Below, piece after piece: positions 22,693 to 34,561 of a stretch of DNA of 64,000 nucleotides. The DNA lies in the NCBI GenBank assembly GCA_025617745.1, contig CM046864.1, forward strand, positions 33,051,239 through 33,115,238. The letters are read 5' to 3'. The position numbers and the translations under genes are program-made. The first letter of the stretch is position 1. Each line of letters opens with the position of its first letter. Below the pieces are notes generated by a model that was not told the origin of the DNA, made no database searches, and was given only the letters and a program-made list of their open reading frames with translations. The stretch is from Heliocidaris erythrogramma. Lineage: Eukaryota > Echinodermata > Echinoidea > Camarodonta > Echinometridae.

Positions 22693-24897
22693 CTAATCCC
22701 TGCGTGGTCTGTTGGCTTTCTGAGATGCTACTCTGACGTTGACAAAATCCATCATAGCAAGGCGGCCTTCGTGAGGCAGGTTTCTGAAAGACATAAAACA
22801 TGTTAAAGCGACAGTAAACTGAAGCTCCTAAATAGCGTCATCTTTTAACAGGATTTGAAGTGTATATACCTCTCATTTTCTCATCATGCCCCATTCTAGT
22901 TGGTAGAAGCTTTGCAGGTTACCTACAGGCTATTTTCCACATTGGCCAAGTCAAAAATAATAGTTTGAAATATGAAATGTGGCTATTATCCAACAAGCTG
23001 TTTGTAAAATTCAAAATAAAATGCAATGATTTTTGAATTATAATCTTAATTTAGCAATCACAGTAAGATGGCGCTGTTCAAATTCTACCAGTTTAATGCC
23101 GCTTTACAGATAAGAATCAATTCAAGGTTGAAGGTTCATTTTATTTTCATATTTCACAATTGATTTTTGTATACATATAATCATTTTAGTTTACAAGAAA
23201 ATAATAATGATAAGAATAATACAGGGTATTTTCAATAAACATAATTATAAGAACATAAAATATATTATACATAACTTTGATTTGCTTGTCGTAACTTGTA
23301 AAATAATGACTAACACAATTTGAAATGAGGGTGTGAAGGAGACGAGAATATTAAGGTAGCCGAAGAAAAATGGAATAGAATGCAGTTACGAAGTAGGGTA
23401 TATAGGGCAGTGCGGGGGGGGGGGGGGTGTCATCGGTCTAATAAAGCTACAGAGCAAGGCCATAAACTCACGTTGCCTCCATTTTTCATTTTGCTCACCA
23501 CCCCCCCCCCCCCACCCCCCCCTCTCCCTCTCTCTCTCTGTTCCTCTCTTTTTTCTATTTTTTACATTTTCGGGGAGGGGAGAACAGGTACATGCCACAG
23601 CGCGCTTCCCGTATACACCACTGAAGAATGTATCTATCACATTTTCCATTTGTAGTAAAGGGTCAAAATTACAAATTTGCCAATCAGTTTGAGTGGGTTT
23701 AGGATTTCTCGGCTTTTTTATTAAAAAAAAAAAAAAAAAAATTAATTTTTGTTGTTGATTTGTTTGGATTTGTTTTTTTGTTTTGTTTTGTTTTGTTTTT
23801 AGTTTTGTTTTGTTTTGTTTTGTTGTTGTTTTTTTTTTTGGGGGGGGGCGTTGTCATGATACACCCCTGCACCTCACCTCTTTACATGTGTAACTGCATG
23901 TACTTTCCCAGCCCCCCCCCCCCCCCCCCCCACCCCCGTTTATTAAAAAGCCTCATTGATTTCCAATGAACTTACCCTCTGACTGTGGCAGAGAACCTAT
24001 AGAATCCAGGGAAGTAGACATAGCGGAACTGACGAAGGATTTGATCAACAATCGCATCAGCTGCATCCTCCACTTTACTCATCGTATGAAACCTGCTTTG
24101 ATAAAATAAAAAAGGTAAAAGAAAGACATAAGAATGCTAATTCTTACCATTTAAGGATGCTTTATCATATCAACAAAAAGTGTGTGTATGTGTAATTGGG
24201 GTTTTTACAGACGTGTATCAATCAGATATGATTATTTACGTCTGGGACCGACCTTTAACGTCACCATCCGAAAGACGTGACTCAGTCTCGAACCTGGGTC
24301 CGCTGAATCAGTTTATAACTTCCACTGGTAGCTGGATTACAGGCGCACGCCACAACGCCCAGTTAAAAGAAATCTGACTAAAGTTATGATTAAAATAGCT
24401 ATTATAATTATTATAGTTGAACAAGACAGTGTCATTGCAGGATTTTTATCATAGCATCATGATTATTCCGTAATCAATGACTCATTGAATCATTTAATCA
24501 TTACACTAATCAACGTTTTGGTTTACATATTTCTGATAAGTAAATTCAAAGGTCGAATTTCAATTGCCCATTATCGATCATTTTGTACATTAAAATGTCC
24601 CAAGACCTTAATCCGGCGATCCAGGGATGAATACATAAATAATAATCATTTAGCACTTTTCGAGTAGACCTACAATAAAACAAGCAAATTAGGTGACAAT
24701 TCAACAAAAACAAAACAGCAAAACCCAGTGGTGTATATAGCATGCCTGGGTCTGGTAATTTAGAGGCACCGTGTGTCACTATATAGGGGGGGGGGGCAGA
24801 TCTTACTTGGTGAACGAAAGGAAAGGACACTAAAAGTGATATTCCTTCTCTCCCTTCCTTCATCTTTATTATCTTTCTTCCCTTTTCACCATTCCAT

Positions 24898-24928
<31 letters not shown>

Positions 24929-27900
24929 TGGTGGGGGTGGCGGCGGCCTCCCGTTCCCCGGCTGTATATAAGAACTATACGCGCCATTGGAAAGACTTTA
25001 ACTCTTCATGTATATTTTTAGTAAAGCTTCCTCCTCATATTTCGTTCCTTGATAATATTTCTTTGCCTTCGCTTTTTTTATTTTCCTGTTTTGATACAAT
25101 TGAAACAATGGCAGGTTTTTATTTTTTAAATTTCTTTTACACAAATGACTCGATTTGAGTGGAATTAACAACATCAAATAAAACAATATTTTCTAATCGA
25201 ACTCGCACCTCTGTGTGATAGAATGGATCAAACCCGTGTCTAAGACGTGAGGACAGACCAAAGTCAGTTTGATACCCGTCTTCTTATAGACGTCCTTGAG
25301 TTCGTACTCGAGCGATTCCTCCAAGCCCCTGACGCCAAACTTCGTGGCGCAGTAATCGGTGTGGCGGTGCATTCCCGAGTGGCCTCCAGTTGAGCAGGTG
25401 GTCACAATATGGCCGCTGTTAGATTCTAACATTTGTGGAAGGACTGCACGTAGTGTCTGAAGTATATAATACAAACAAGTAAACAAACAAACAAAACAAA
25501 TATTGTTACCTCAATAACGTTGATTTTGCATTTTCTCAGGAAAGTTGTTTTGAGGGGTTAATTCAAATTAGGTTTTGTTTGACATTGCAGGCCTATAATA
25601 ATGCTGGTGTTTTTTGTTTTGGGAAGCCTATATCTTCGAGTGCGAATTCTATTACTGCGATCTACACAAATGTTATCAAGTACTATGAACAATTTGTTAT
25701 AATCATGCATTGCTCGTTAACACCATTTTATAGACTGTATAAATCTTATTATCCTTTGGAGCTATGCTGTAATTTTCAAGCTCAGCTTTTACCTTAGTTT
25801 TCTCCAGATTTCACTCTTCTTTCAGCTCAATCTTTCCAATTCAATATATAATAATAATAATAATACCACTGTTCTTGTATAGCGCATATCATATTATGAT
25901 ATAACGTCCCTATGCGCTTCCAAAGGGTTTTGGATATTATTACCATGGCTTTAGCTCCGGCAGCCGTAATCAGAGCACAGTGCATTTCAAGGAATAAATC
26001 CTGCCAGGTACCCATTTAACACCTAGGTGGAGAGTGGCAAATGTGGCTTAATGTCTTGCCAAAAGACGCTAGTGCCGGGCTGACATTTGAACCCTCAACC
26101 CTTGGATTGAGAGTCAAGTGAATGAACCACTATACCACGACACCTCCATATATATAATGCAAACAATAAAAATATGAGATACTATAGTCTTTTTTTTTTA
26201 GTATAATTTATGTTTGTACTATTTATTTAGTGAAAATATTGTAATTACATATGAAATATGGAAGAAACTGAAACTGAATTTTGTAGAAAGTGAAAAAATG
26301 TGTAATATTCACCCAGAAATGCGAGAGAAGGTTGATATTGATGGTTCTCTCTATCTCCTCTTCACTGAGGTCCAGCAACATCTCTCCTACCAGGACACCA
26401 GCATTGTTCATCAACATATACACCTGACCAACCTCGTTTACTACCCTGTCGATATTTTGAAATAAATTGATTATGATATACTTGTTTAATTTTTTAAAAC
26501 ATTCTTTGGGGATGGGGGGGGGGGGGGGTGGGACCCCCAATTTCTCGGGAGGGTGGAATGGCAAAGGTGACAAAACATTAAATAGAAAATCGGTGGAAAA
26601 CTTGGAAGAAAGTTTTATCAACTTGTGATCGATTAAACAAAGTTTTGACAGTTCAAGAAATGGCGCTTTGATTTATGATTTTCCATATTTTCTATGATAT
26701 GCATCAGGTAGTTCAATATCTCTCTTTCTCACAACTATACACCCTCACCTTTATTTATTTATTTATTTATCTTTATGTTGATTTACTTGCGCAACCCTCG
26801 ACACATATGCCTTTGCTTTCTCACTTTGCCCGTCTTTTCAAGTCTTTTGTTTTAACCAATGAATGCTCTTTACAAATGTATGTTTTTTTTGTTTGTTTGT
26901 TTTGGACAGTGTCAGGCCTCATTTTAAATAACTATCTTTATTCTGCTGCCTTTTTCGATCATTTGTATAATTTGTAATCTTGCCTTTTTTAATTTTAATC
27001 ATTCAATCTGATTATCTATGAATAGTGTAATATCTTTTTGATTTGTAATAAAACACACAATTATTAAAAAAAAAAAAAAAAAAAAAAGTTTTGACAGTTC
27101 TGTGCAGCTTGCGAACAGCGTTCCCATACTAATCATTTTCTCCAAAGCAATAATACCTGTTCCCGAGACAAATACAGTACGTTATATTTGTAAATGTGTT
27201 TTTACAACCCCCCCCCCCCCCCAAATGTCTAACAAACGAACATGTATACACAAATTGATATGACATAACATAAAAAATTGTTTCCATACAAGAACAAAAG
27301 GCGGAGGCTAAGGAATAATTACACATAATAAACAGTTGTACTAACAGAGTTTCGGTAAACTTTGGCATGGCAAAGAAACATTAGTGAAGAATTCTATTGA
27401 AAAGTTCGGCTTGTATCTTATATACATGTAGATGATATTCATCAACAACCAGGGGCGGCGGGGCGTCTTTCAAAGTGGGGGGGGGGGAACAAAAAGGGGC
27501 ACTTTGGGGGGAAAAGGGCACCTACAAAGGGTGAAAACAAGGCGGAAAATGCCACTTTGAGACATTAGCAGGGACCGTGGAACCGGGGGGCTGGGGGTGG
27601 AGGCTGTAGCCCCCTCCCCACTTTTTTCATTAAACACGTGCAAACGTATGGCAGTGCAAAAATGTGGTTATACACGCAGCACCCTCCCCCCCCCCCCCAC
27701 TCAGCCCCTCCACTTTCCAAGACGTTCCGCGGCCCCTGATTAGTATACCGCTACATTCTGATTAATACACTAACGAGGATCATTTTCGACTCATTGTTTA
27801 TGTCTTAACATGGTTCTAGATAAAACTACATGTACTTTGCAGTTGAGTGTAATGGTCTGATTATTCATTTGTGAGCGAGCGAAGCGAGCGAGCAAAATAT

Positions 27901-29608
27901 TGAAGATATTTTAATAGCAGCGATTTTCCTAATATGATAAGAATACAATGGTAAATGCGAGCGAGCGTAGCGAGCGAGCTTTGGACAAAAATTGTCCTCC
28001 TTCCTGTTATGATTTAGGGGCACTGCTCATTCTTGTATAATTTAGGGAATCGTGCCCCTCCTACCCCTGCTCCACTGCCTCTCATTGTGCTGATATCAGT
28101 AGGGGAATCCATTATTATTAAGCCTCTCTGATTATTTGGAGCTAGGTATATGGCTCTTTTGTGGACTTTTGGGCACAGTTTGTAAGCGACATCGGAGTAT
28201 TATAGGTAATATATTAAATATATATAGGTATATAGGTGGCACTTATGAAAGGAAAAATAATATTATTAGAAAGAAAAAGGGGCACTGATCAAAAGTAAGA
28301 AGAGCACTTAAAAAGAGGCATTTATCAGAGGTGATAAGGGCACTAATCATAAGGGAAAATTGCACTATTAGAACGGGAAAAGGGCACCAATCAGACGAAA
28401 ACAGGGACACTTGTCGGATTTCCAAGGGGACACTTATCTGAGCTTAAAAGGGGCACTTATCAGAAAGGGAAAATGGCACTTATTAGAAAGAAGAAGGGGC
28501 AGTCATACAAAGAAAAAGGGTCACTTATCAGAGGTGAAAAAGGGCACTTATAAGAAGGGGAAATTGTACTATTAGAACGGGAAATGGGCAATAATTAGAC
28601 GAAAAAAGGGCAATTATTAGATTTCATAAGGGGCAGGAATGTCTGAGGTTAAAGGGGGGCACTTATCAGAAGGTAAAAAGGGCACTTATTAGAAAGAAAA
28701 AGGGGCACTATACGAATAAAAGGGGGCACTTATCAGCTATGAAAAGGGGCACTTTTGGTGTACGTGAAAAAATGTGCCCCCTGCCCCCCCCCCCCCCGGA
28801 GCGCCGCCTCTGTCAACAACAAATGAAGGAATATGTTGTGGAGGCCCACAGCCCCCACACGACCATTTAAAAAAATCTTGCTAAATCATTATCTCAACAA
28901 AAAGACCAGTTAGTATACGCACTTTTGGGCTGTACTTTTGACGAGATTTTTGTTGGTGACATCAACGGTGTAGAGGTGAACTTCGGCATTCCGAGATTGG
29001 CTTCGGATTTGTTCGGCTGTGTCCTTGTTGCCTGTAAAAGAAGAAAACACAATTCCAAGATTACAGCACTATGCCTATTTACTTAATTGGAAAATATACG
29101 CTTATTCATTTCACCTTAATTTATTTGAGGCACTTTTTATTATTATTATCTTTGGGGGAGGGGGGGGGGGTACGGGAACAGATATAACTAACTCTTTTCT
29201 ATGATGTTTCATATTGCCGACAGAGCAGTGGTGTATCCAGATATTACAAAAAGGAAGGGGCTAAATCCGCGTGATCTGGATCCCACTAAAGATGTACTGG
29301 TTTTGCTTTTTTTCTCTCTAGGTCTTCAAAAGAAGGGGGGCTGGGGCCATACTGGATATGCCACTGCTGTGTTATATAAGCTTTGGTACAGCATTTTCCT
29401 GATTTGCAGCTTTTTAAGAATGATTTGATATCTTTAAGTTTCAAATTGTGTTAACTTTTGATGACGTTATTCGAACATTTTACAAAATAGCAGATTAATT
29501 GAGGTAGAAAAGACAGCTGAACGTAGCTACAGCACCCTGGGTAAAAAAATCCCTCTCTCTTACTGAAAATATGCCTAATGCCTCTTGCCTCTGTACGCCC
29601 CGTCCTCA

Positions 29609-29653
<45 letters not shown>

Positions 29654-30027
29654 CACTCATTCCCCCCCCCCCCCAAAAAAAAAGGAAGAAAGGAAGAAAG
29701 AAAGAAAGGGAAAAGAAAAATAAAATTACACAAAATTAAAATTAACAAAAAGTAAATGGCAAAAAAACAAACAAATTAAATTAAACCAAAATATTTACCA
29801 GTTTCATTAATGTCCCACAGCACAAGTCGAGCCCCTTCCTTGGCCATCCGGAGCGCGATCTCTCGGCCCAGCCCCGATCCGCTACCGGTTATCAGTACCA
29901 CCTTGCCTGCTATGGGCACTCTGTCGGGCCATACGATAAACCGGTAAAATCCTCTCATGTAAACGATCGGCAATCTCACGAAAAGTACGAAGATCGCAAG
30001 GAGATTCTCTGCTAGCGCAGCCAACAT
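22693..30027 (-). CDS. short-chain dehydrogenase/reductase, SDR16C/RDH10-like (paralog 2)
   Basis: Six exons on the minus strand, 308 residues: 29799-30027, 28923-29031, 26313-26445, 25209-25456, 23976-24092, 22693-22783 (stop 22693-22695). Junctions are GT-AG and in frame; exon-2 and exon-4 donors are GTGCG-type. The ATG at 30025-30027 has A at -3. A hydrophobic N-terminus (about residues 8-22) suggests membrane anchoring. TGSGSGLG is at 47-54, Asp72 follows the second strand, NNAG is at 126-129, and the catalytic residues are Ser179, Tyr192 and Lys196 (DYCATK). Exons 2-6 equal paralog 1 in length (109, 133, 248, 117, 91 bp); exon 1 differs by 12 bp. By family it is a retinol or hydroxysteroid dehydrogenase; the substrate is not determined. 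Introns contain a SINE, a 7SL-like SINE, a poly(A) retrocopy and a hAT-like element, yet the frame is intact. Confidence 0.92.
22803..23106. mobile_element. MITE with TTAAAGCGACAGTAAACT ends
   Basis: The left terminus TTAAAGCGACAGTAAACTG and the right terminus CAGTTTAATGCCGCTTTA form an imperfect inverted repeat of about 19 bp. It lies in intron 5 of SDR paralog 2. A fragment of the same family, reverse-oriented, is at 61263-61336 (GGAGCTTCAATTTACTGTC). Confidence 0.65.
24240..24364 (-). mobile_element. SINE with 7SL/Alu-like head
   Basis: The minus strand begins with GGGCGTTGTGGCGTGCGCC then TGTAATCCAGCTACC, very close to the 5' domain of SRP 7SL RNA and Alu monomers. It continues with a Pol III B-box-like GGTTCGAGACT and a tail GGATGGTGACGTTAAAGG. 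It lies in intron 4 of SDR paralog 2. The similarity stops after about 38 bp, so it is not simply Alu contamination. Confidence 0.6.
25845..26148 (-). mobile_element. tRNA-derived SINE, copy 4 (most complete)
   Basis: On the minus strand the tRNA-like head near 26148 has A-box GTGGTATAGTGG and B-box GGGTTCAAATG. The body has CTTTTGGCAAGACATTAAG and GCCACTCTCCACC, and the tail TATGATATGCGCTATACAAG ends in ATT repeats at 25845-25865. In intron 3 of SDR paralog 2. Confidence 0.75.
26655..27087 (+). mobile_element. retrotransposed poly(A) copy with 16-bp target duplication
   Basis: The direct repeats AAAGTTTTGACAGTTC (26639-26654 and 27085-27100) exactly flank a 430-bp insert that ends in a 22-base A run preceded by AATAAA about 14 nt upstream. 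This is the signature of LINE-machinery retroposition of a polyadenylated RNA. The insert looks like 3' UTR (no conserved ORF): a 5'-truncated processed pseudogene or a LINE 3' end. In intron 2 of SDR paralog 2. Confidence 0.85.
27450..28812. mobile_element. hAT-like non-autonomous element with 8-bp TSD
   Basis: 1363 bp. Terminal inverted repeats CAGGGGCGGCGGGGCG / CGGAGCGCCGCCTCTG; target duplication TCAACAAC at 27442-27449 and 28813-28820. No transposase is seen. The interior has GAGCGAGCGAAGCGAGCGAG-type segments near 27875 and 27960 and an about-30-bp GGCACTTAT repeat array (28225-28760). In intron 2 of SDR paralog 2. Confidence 0.8.
28225..28760 (+). repeat. about 30-bp degenerate repeat array (GGGCACTTATCAGA)
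   Basis: Roughly eighteen degenerate units of the form AAAAAGGGGCACTTATCAGA with a period near 28-30 bp, inside the hAT-like element. The same unit in the other orientation fills 61340-62320. Confidence 0.8.
29612..29649. repeat. (GA)n microsatellite
   Basis: A 38-base perfect GA repeat in intron 1 of SDR paralog 2, followed by a poly-C run. Confidence 0.97.
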
Positions 30028-30499
30028 TTTAGAAACTTTCTTCTCTTGTTATGCAGTAGATTTTATCAATAAATGTGTTGAATTTGCCTGTACACGTGGG
30101 CCCATAACATGGATATGAATAAATTTTAAAGTCTATCATTTATGATTCCCCAAGGCCCGTGATTAATAATCTTATCTTAATACGATAGTTAATGTTTCTT
30201 CAGATTTATTTTACAATGAAATTAACTTTATCATCCGTGAACTTTGGCCAGTCTCCTTCAGTTTGATAATTTGTTCCAAGTCCAATTTTTTTCTCTCATT
30301 CATTTTCTAATAGTCGTTATATTGGGGGAAGGATGTACGCTATAAAAGCACCTCAGTTTTGTTTGTGCAGTAATAATAGATCTTTCCCGAGATTTTTATT
30401 GTTAGGCATATGTCTAGATAGATACCCACGTTGTTCCTCTGTCCTCCTTTCTCTCTTCCTCCATTTTACTTCTTTAGCCTATATCAACCTGTCTCCACC

Positions 30500-30503
30500 C
30501 CAC

Positions 30504-30537
<34 letters not shown>

Positions 30538-30604
30538 ACACAGAAGTGAGGAACGTATACAATAAATTTCATTCTCTTTCTCTCCCCCCACCCCGTTTTT
30601 GCTT

Positions 30605-30654
<50 letters not shown>

Positions 30655-30896
30655 TTTATCTCTCCCATCCCTGTCTCTCTTTCAGTGTGTGTGCATGTGT
30701 GTGTGCGTTTGTTTAGCATTATGTCCGAGGACATTTTCGGACAGAGAACAAAAAAAAAATCATGACAACAATGGTCCTCGGAAGCCGGACAATAGTCCTC
30801 GAACGTCGAACAATGAATTTATGCCTTATTCCGTCGACTGTCCGAGGACGAGTAACAATAGAGGAACAATAGTTGTCCTCGGAAGTAAAGCCATGT

Positions 30897-30933
<37 letters not shown>

Positions 30934-30965
30934 TCTCTCTCTCTATCTGCCTGTCTGTCTGTCTG

Positions 30966-31000
<35 letters not shown>

Positions 31001-31010
31001 TTCTCCTCAC
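30500..31010. repeat. (CT)n, (GT)n and (CTGT)n microsatellites
   Basis: CT runs near 30504-30538 and 30605-30645, a GT run at 30901-30931, then CTGT repeats to about 30985. Upstream of SDR paralog 2. Frames here are low-complexity artefacts. Confidence 0.95.
30723..30884. repeat. cluster of GTCCGAGGAC palindromes
   Basis: GTCCGAGGAC occurs at 30723-30732 and near 30839-30848, with related GTCCTCGG/GTCCTCGA near 30774, 30793 and 30875. The 160-bp cluster sits between CT and GT microsatellites; probably a small palindromic element. Confidence 0.55.
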
Positions 31011-31159
31011 TTCCCTCTCAATTTGTCTCTGCCTCCCTCTTTCTTCCCTTCAATTATGCCAACAAATTTCTGGGGTTTGTTTGTGCCTCTCTATCTCTCT
31101 CTCCTGCTTCAATTACATTTACATTAATGCAATTTAAACATCAGTGTATAAAACATTAA

Positions 31160-32880
31160 TAGAAATAGGGCTTAATCATATATACTCATACATGAACAGC
31201 TGAGTTAAAAATACGACCAGACATGGCATATCTGTATTTGAAAATGAATATATTATTTATATGATAAGTATAAAATTAGTACATTTGTATTTCAAAAACC
31301 TCATTTCAGCACCATGATAATAAGCCTATAATTGTATCATAAAAATGTCATTTATGACATTAAAAAGTTGAAAAATGTCCTTTTAGTGTTCTTTTTTCAG
31401 TTCACTCAAAAAAAAAGAGTTGATTGTAAAGGCAATTTCAAATACTGGAAAGACATTCAAATGCTACTGTGAAAAGTCAAGGAGGTACAAGGCAAGCGTA
31501 CCTCCTTGCAAAAAGTACATCATTTTAAGATAATGAACTACACTGTAGCTTCAAGTAGACAAGTTTGTAAATGCAATACATAATGCATTATTGTTTTATA
31601 CACACACACTTCTAAAATATCCCTTGGTTATAATAAAAATGCAGGATAAATAAGGAAACGTTATACATCTTAATATTGTTTCCATATTACAAAGATTAAA
31701 AGAACATTAATTAATAATTATAGATTATATCAGCAAAAGTGCGCTTTATAAAGCAATTTATATAAACTTTATTGCTCTCTTTAAAAAAACCCTCCCAATT
31801 CCACATCAGAATGCTTGAATAATTAAATTCATGTTGGTTAAAACAAATTGACCATAAAAACTACCAATGTATTATGGATAGCCAAGAGGGTCAGAATTAA
31901 CAATGACGAAAAAAATATGGGCAAAAACAGAGAAAATGTTAAAGTTTGCATTACCTTTACAAAAACCTATCCTTTTGTTCATCTATAAAGTTTATTTATA
32001 AAGTGCCATGAGTAGAATCATAATTGAGAAAAAAAAAACAACCTCCATTATCATAATTTGCATTATGTTGTTGGCTCTTTGCTTCTCATATAGCAAACAA
32101 GTTGTTTAGACCATGTTTTAAGCTTAAAAGACCTCCATTAATTTAGGTCAATATTTCATTACAGTCACTGAATAGTCCCGCTTGAAATGGATCCCTAAGG
32201 GTTGGTCACATTTGTCAGATAACGATTCCGATAACGATACCGATAACGAGATTTTCAATTAGCGGTAAACCCTACTATATGATGTGTACCTTTGAGTATG
32301 CTAGTGGCTGTTAATAGTAGGGCAGCTCTTCCGAAAGGACTTAACTCATATGCTTTAACACAAAGCTAACAGCCTTGTGGCTCTCCATAAGCTAGGGCAT
32401 GTACCACAGAATTATTGCTATTTAGCACACGTTGATTTACAATAATGAAAGCACTTCTCAGTCAGCAATACCTCTAATTATTTCTTTCCCATTACCTCTA
32501 AATTACAAAATATATATAAGTATATTAAATATAATAAAGTACATGTAATCATAATACATTATACTGTACAAGCGTGTATAAGGAATTTGCATTTCATTTC
32601 AGAAAGTATTTAGATTAATCATAATCAATTGCACAATACTAGTCGATGCCACCAACAACATAGTTGATCAGCCCTCTTGTATAAAATTTTTTAAAAAACC
32701 CAACACAGCAACAAAACTATTTTAAGGTAAAAGTATGAAATATTTGAGCTGAAAAAAAAGGGGGGGGGGGATATACCAAGGCTGCAACGTCAGCGCTGTA
32801 GCTCGGAACCAAACCGGTCTCAAACTCGCCAGACTGTAGGTTTTGAGCCCAGCCAGAAACGAACCAGACTAAAACTCCAA
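31160..32880. other. intergenic, no gene seen
   Basis: AT-rich unique sequence. A short repeated GATAACGAT motif occurs near 32220-32252. No exon, RNA gene or clear transposon recognised. Confidence 0.4.
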
Positions 32881-32883
32881 TCA

Positions 32884-32985
32884 GGGGCCTGTTTCATAAA
32901 ACTTGTTATCAATGACAAGTTGCAATAACTGTTATAAGCTACTGAAATCCTTCCATCTGATTGGCTGAGAGCAAATTTGTCAGGT
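32884..32985. mobile_element. GGGCC palindromic MITE, copy c (half)
   Basis: Left part only: GGGGCCTGTTTCATAAAAC through GATTGGCTGAGAGCAAAT. The right terminus is missing. Confidence 0.75.
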
Positions 32986-33725
32986 CAATTGGTAACAGAG
33001 GTCTTGCAGAACAGAATTGTGCAAGGGCTTAATTTTTGTCATCTTTCATCACTCAGAAAGTGTATTTTTCTGAATATATTGGACTATATATGTACTGTAT
33101 ACATGTATGTACAAGTCTGCCTAGAGTGTATTGTAATTTGCATTACAAAGTTTCTAGGGAAAAGGACAGACATTTTTTGAGGGAAAAATTTTTATGAAAG
33201 ATTTACCTTTGTTCCTTAACGAAGTACCGGAATGGTCTAGAACCCGGTACAGATTTTTAGAAGTCAACGAGCAAGGCCAGACCAGGATTTTGGATTACGA
33301 GCTAGATTTCGATGCAACAACCTTAATATCTAAAAACAGCTTCACCGGGATCAATTTCTGTTGGACGGTTTTGATGCACAAATTTGCTATATACACGTAC
33401 TCCATCAAAATCTAGCATGGCTCTCAAAATTTGTTACCTGTGATACTGTTTTCATGAAAGAAACATTCTGTGAAAAAATAAAAATCGTATAAAATTAATA
33501 AGAAACATACATACCAATATGTAATATTCAAATTATTTTATACAATATACAAATACACAGGTTCTGATGGTAACCTAGTACTGCATGCAGAAACAAATGT
33601 TGCTCTTCATGGAGGGAAGATGCCCCCAATAAAAGCTGTCTAGGCAGCCTACTGATATTTTTGGCAAGATGTTGTTTGAGTGAATTGGCCTTGCAGCATC
33701 CCAGCGAGAATGGTTAGAGTGGACC

Positions 33726-33874
33726 AGGGCCACGTTTCATAACACTTGATATCTATAACAAGTTACAATAACAATTTTAAGCTACTGAAATACTTGCATT
33801 TGATTGGCTGAGAGAAATTTTGTCATAGAAATGAAGAAGTTGTTATTGACAACAATTTTTATGAAACGGGGCCC
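33726..33874. mobile_element. GGGCC palindromic MITE, copy d
   Basis: Full-length: GGGCCACGTTTCATAAC through TTTTATGAAACGGGGCCC, with core TTTAAGCTACTGAAATAC. Confidence 0.8.
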
Positions 33875-33875
33875 A

Positions 33876-34027
33876 GGAGCCCATTGCACAAAACTTGAGT
33901 TTAATCGCAACTCCTAAAAATCAAATGCAAGTCCTTAATGCGCACTTCTGATCGTCTGAAAATAAAGTTGCGTTTGATTTTCCTGAGTTGCGTTCAAACG
34001 CAAGTTTTGTGCCGCAACAGGACCCTG
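33876..34027. repeat. palindromic repeat with GTTGCGTTTGA arms
   Basis: GAGCCCATTGCACAAAACTT and AAGTTTTGTGCCGCAACAG are inverted, with internal TTTAATCGCAACTC against GAGTTGCGTTCAAAC. A related palindrome is at 42272-42377. Confidence 0.6.
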
Positions 34028-34305
34028 GTCACTTTGGCAAGTTGGAAATATGCACCAGACTCATTCATTACCCTTGTCTGTGTAGCCAAGTCAGGGAGAA
34101 TTTACCCTTGGTATTTTTCTGTCTGGGACACCCCATGCTTTGCATCAGCACCAACTGTGTTATGCACTAGAGCAAGTCCAAGACGTTACAAAGTATCAGG
34201 GAATCGTATTAGGGAATCGTATTAAGGAATTGTGAACATGAATTAATATAAAAAATATTATTTTATTTGATTTTCTGTCTGATCCAAGCTCTAGTAGGGC
34301 TATCA

Positions 34306-34453
34306 GGGCTCCGTTTCATAAAACTTGTTATCAATAACAACTGCCACATATCATTGACAATTTTGCTCTCAGCCAATCATATGCAAGTGTTTCAGTAGCT
34401 TATAACTGTTACTGTAACTTGTCATAAATATCAAGTTTTATGAAATGGGGCCC
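34306..34453. mobile_element. GGGCC palindromic MITE, copy e
   Basis: Full-length copy in reverse orientation: GGGCTCCGTTTCATAAAAC through GTTTTATGAAATGGGGCCC. Confidence 0.8.
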
Positions 34454-34561
34454 AGATACACTCAATTATTAGATGTGTAACATATGGAACAAAATTAGCT
34501 TGGACTAGCCCACCAATGGAAACCATGCATGTACTGGTATTATAATTTGTAATCAGACTCT

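Noticed and set aside
24312..24364. Human Alu contamination
   Set aside because: Similarity ends after about 38 bp and the rest is not Alu; the segment is embedded in an otherwise consistent intron.
28225..28760. Regular spacing of about 30-bp units suggested a CRISPR-like array
   Set aside because: Units are degenerate without unique spacers, inside a eukaryotic transposon; it is a minisatellite.
30333..31159. Serine/leucine- and cysteine/valine-rich frames over 80-127 codons
   Set aside because: Translations of CT and GT microsatellites.
33194..33415. 73-codon plus-strand frame (MKDLPLFLNEVPEWS...)
   Set aside because: Looks superficially coding, but no family, promoter or splice partner is visible; length is within chance expectation for AT-rich DNA.
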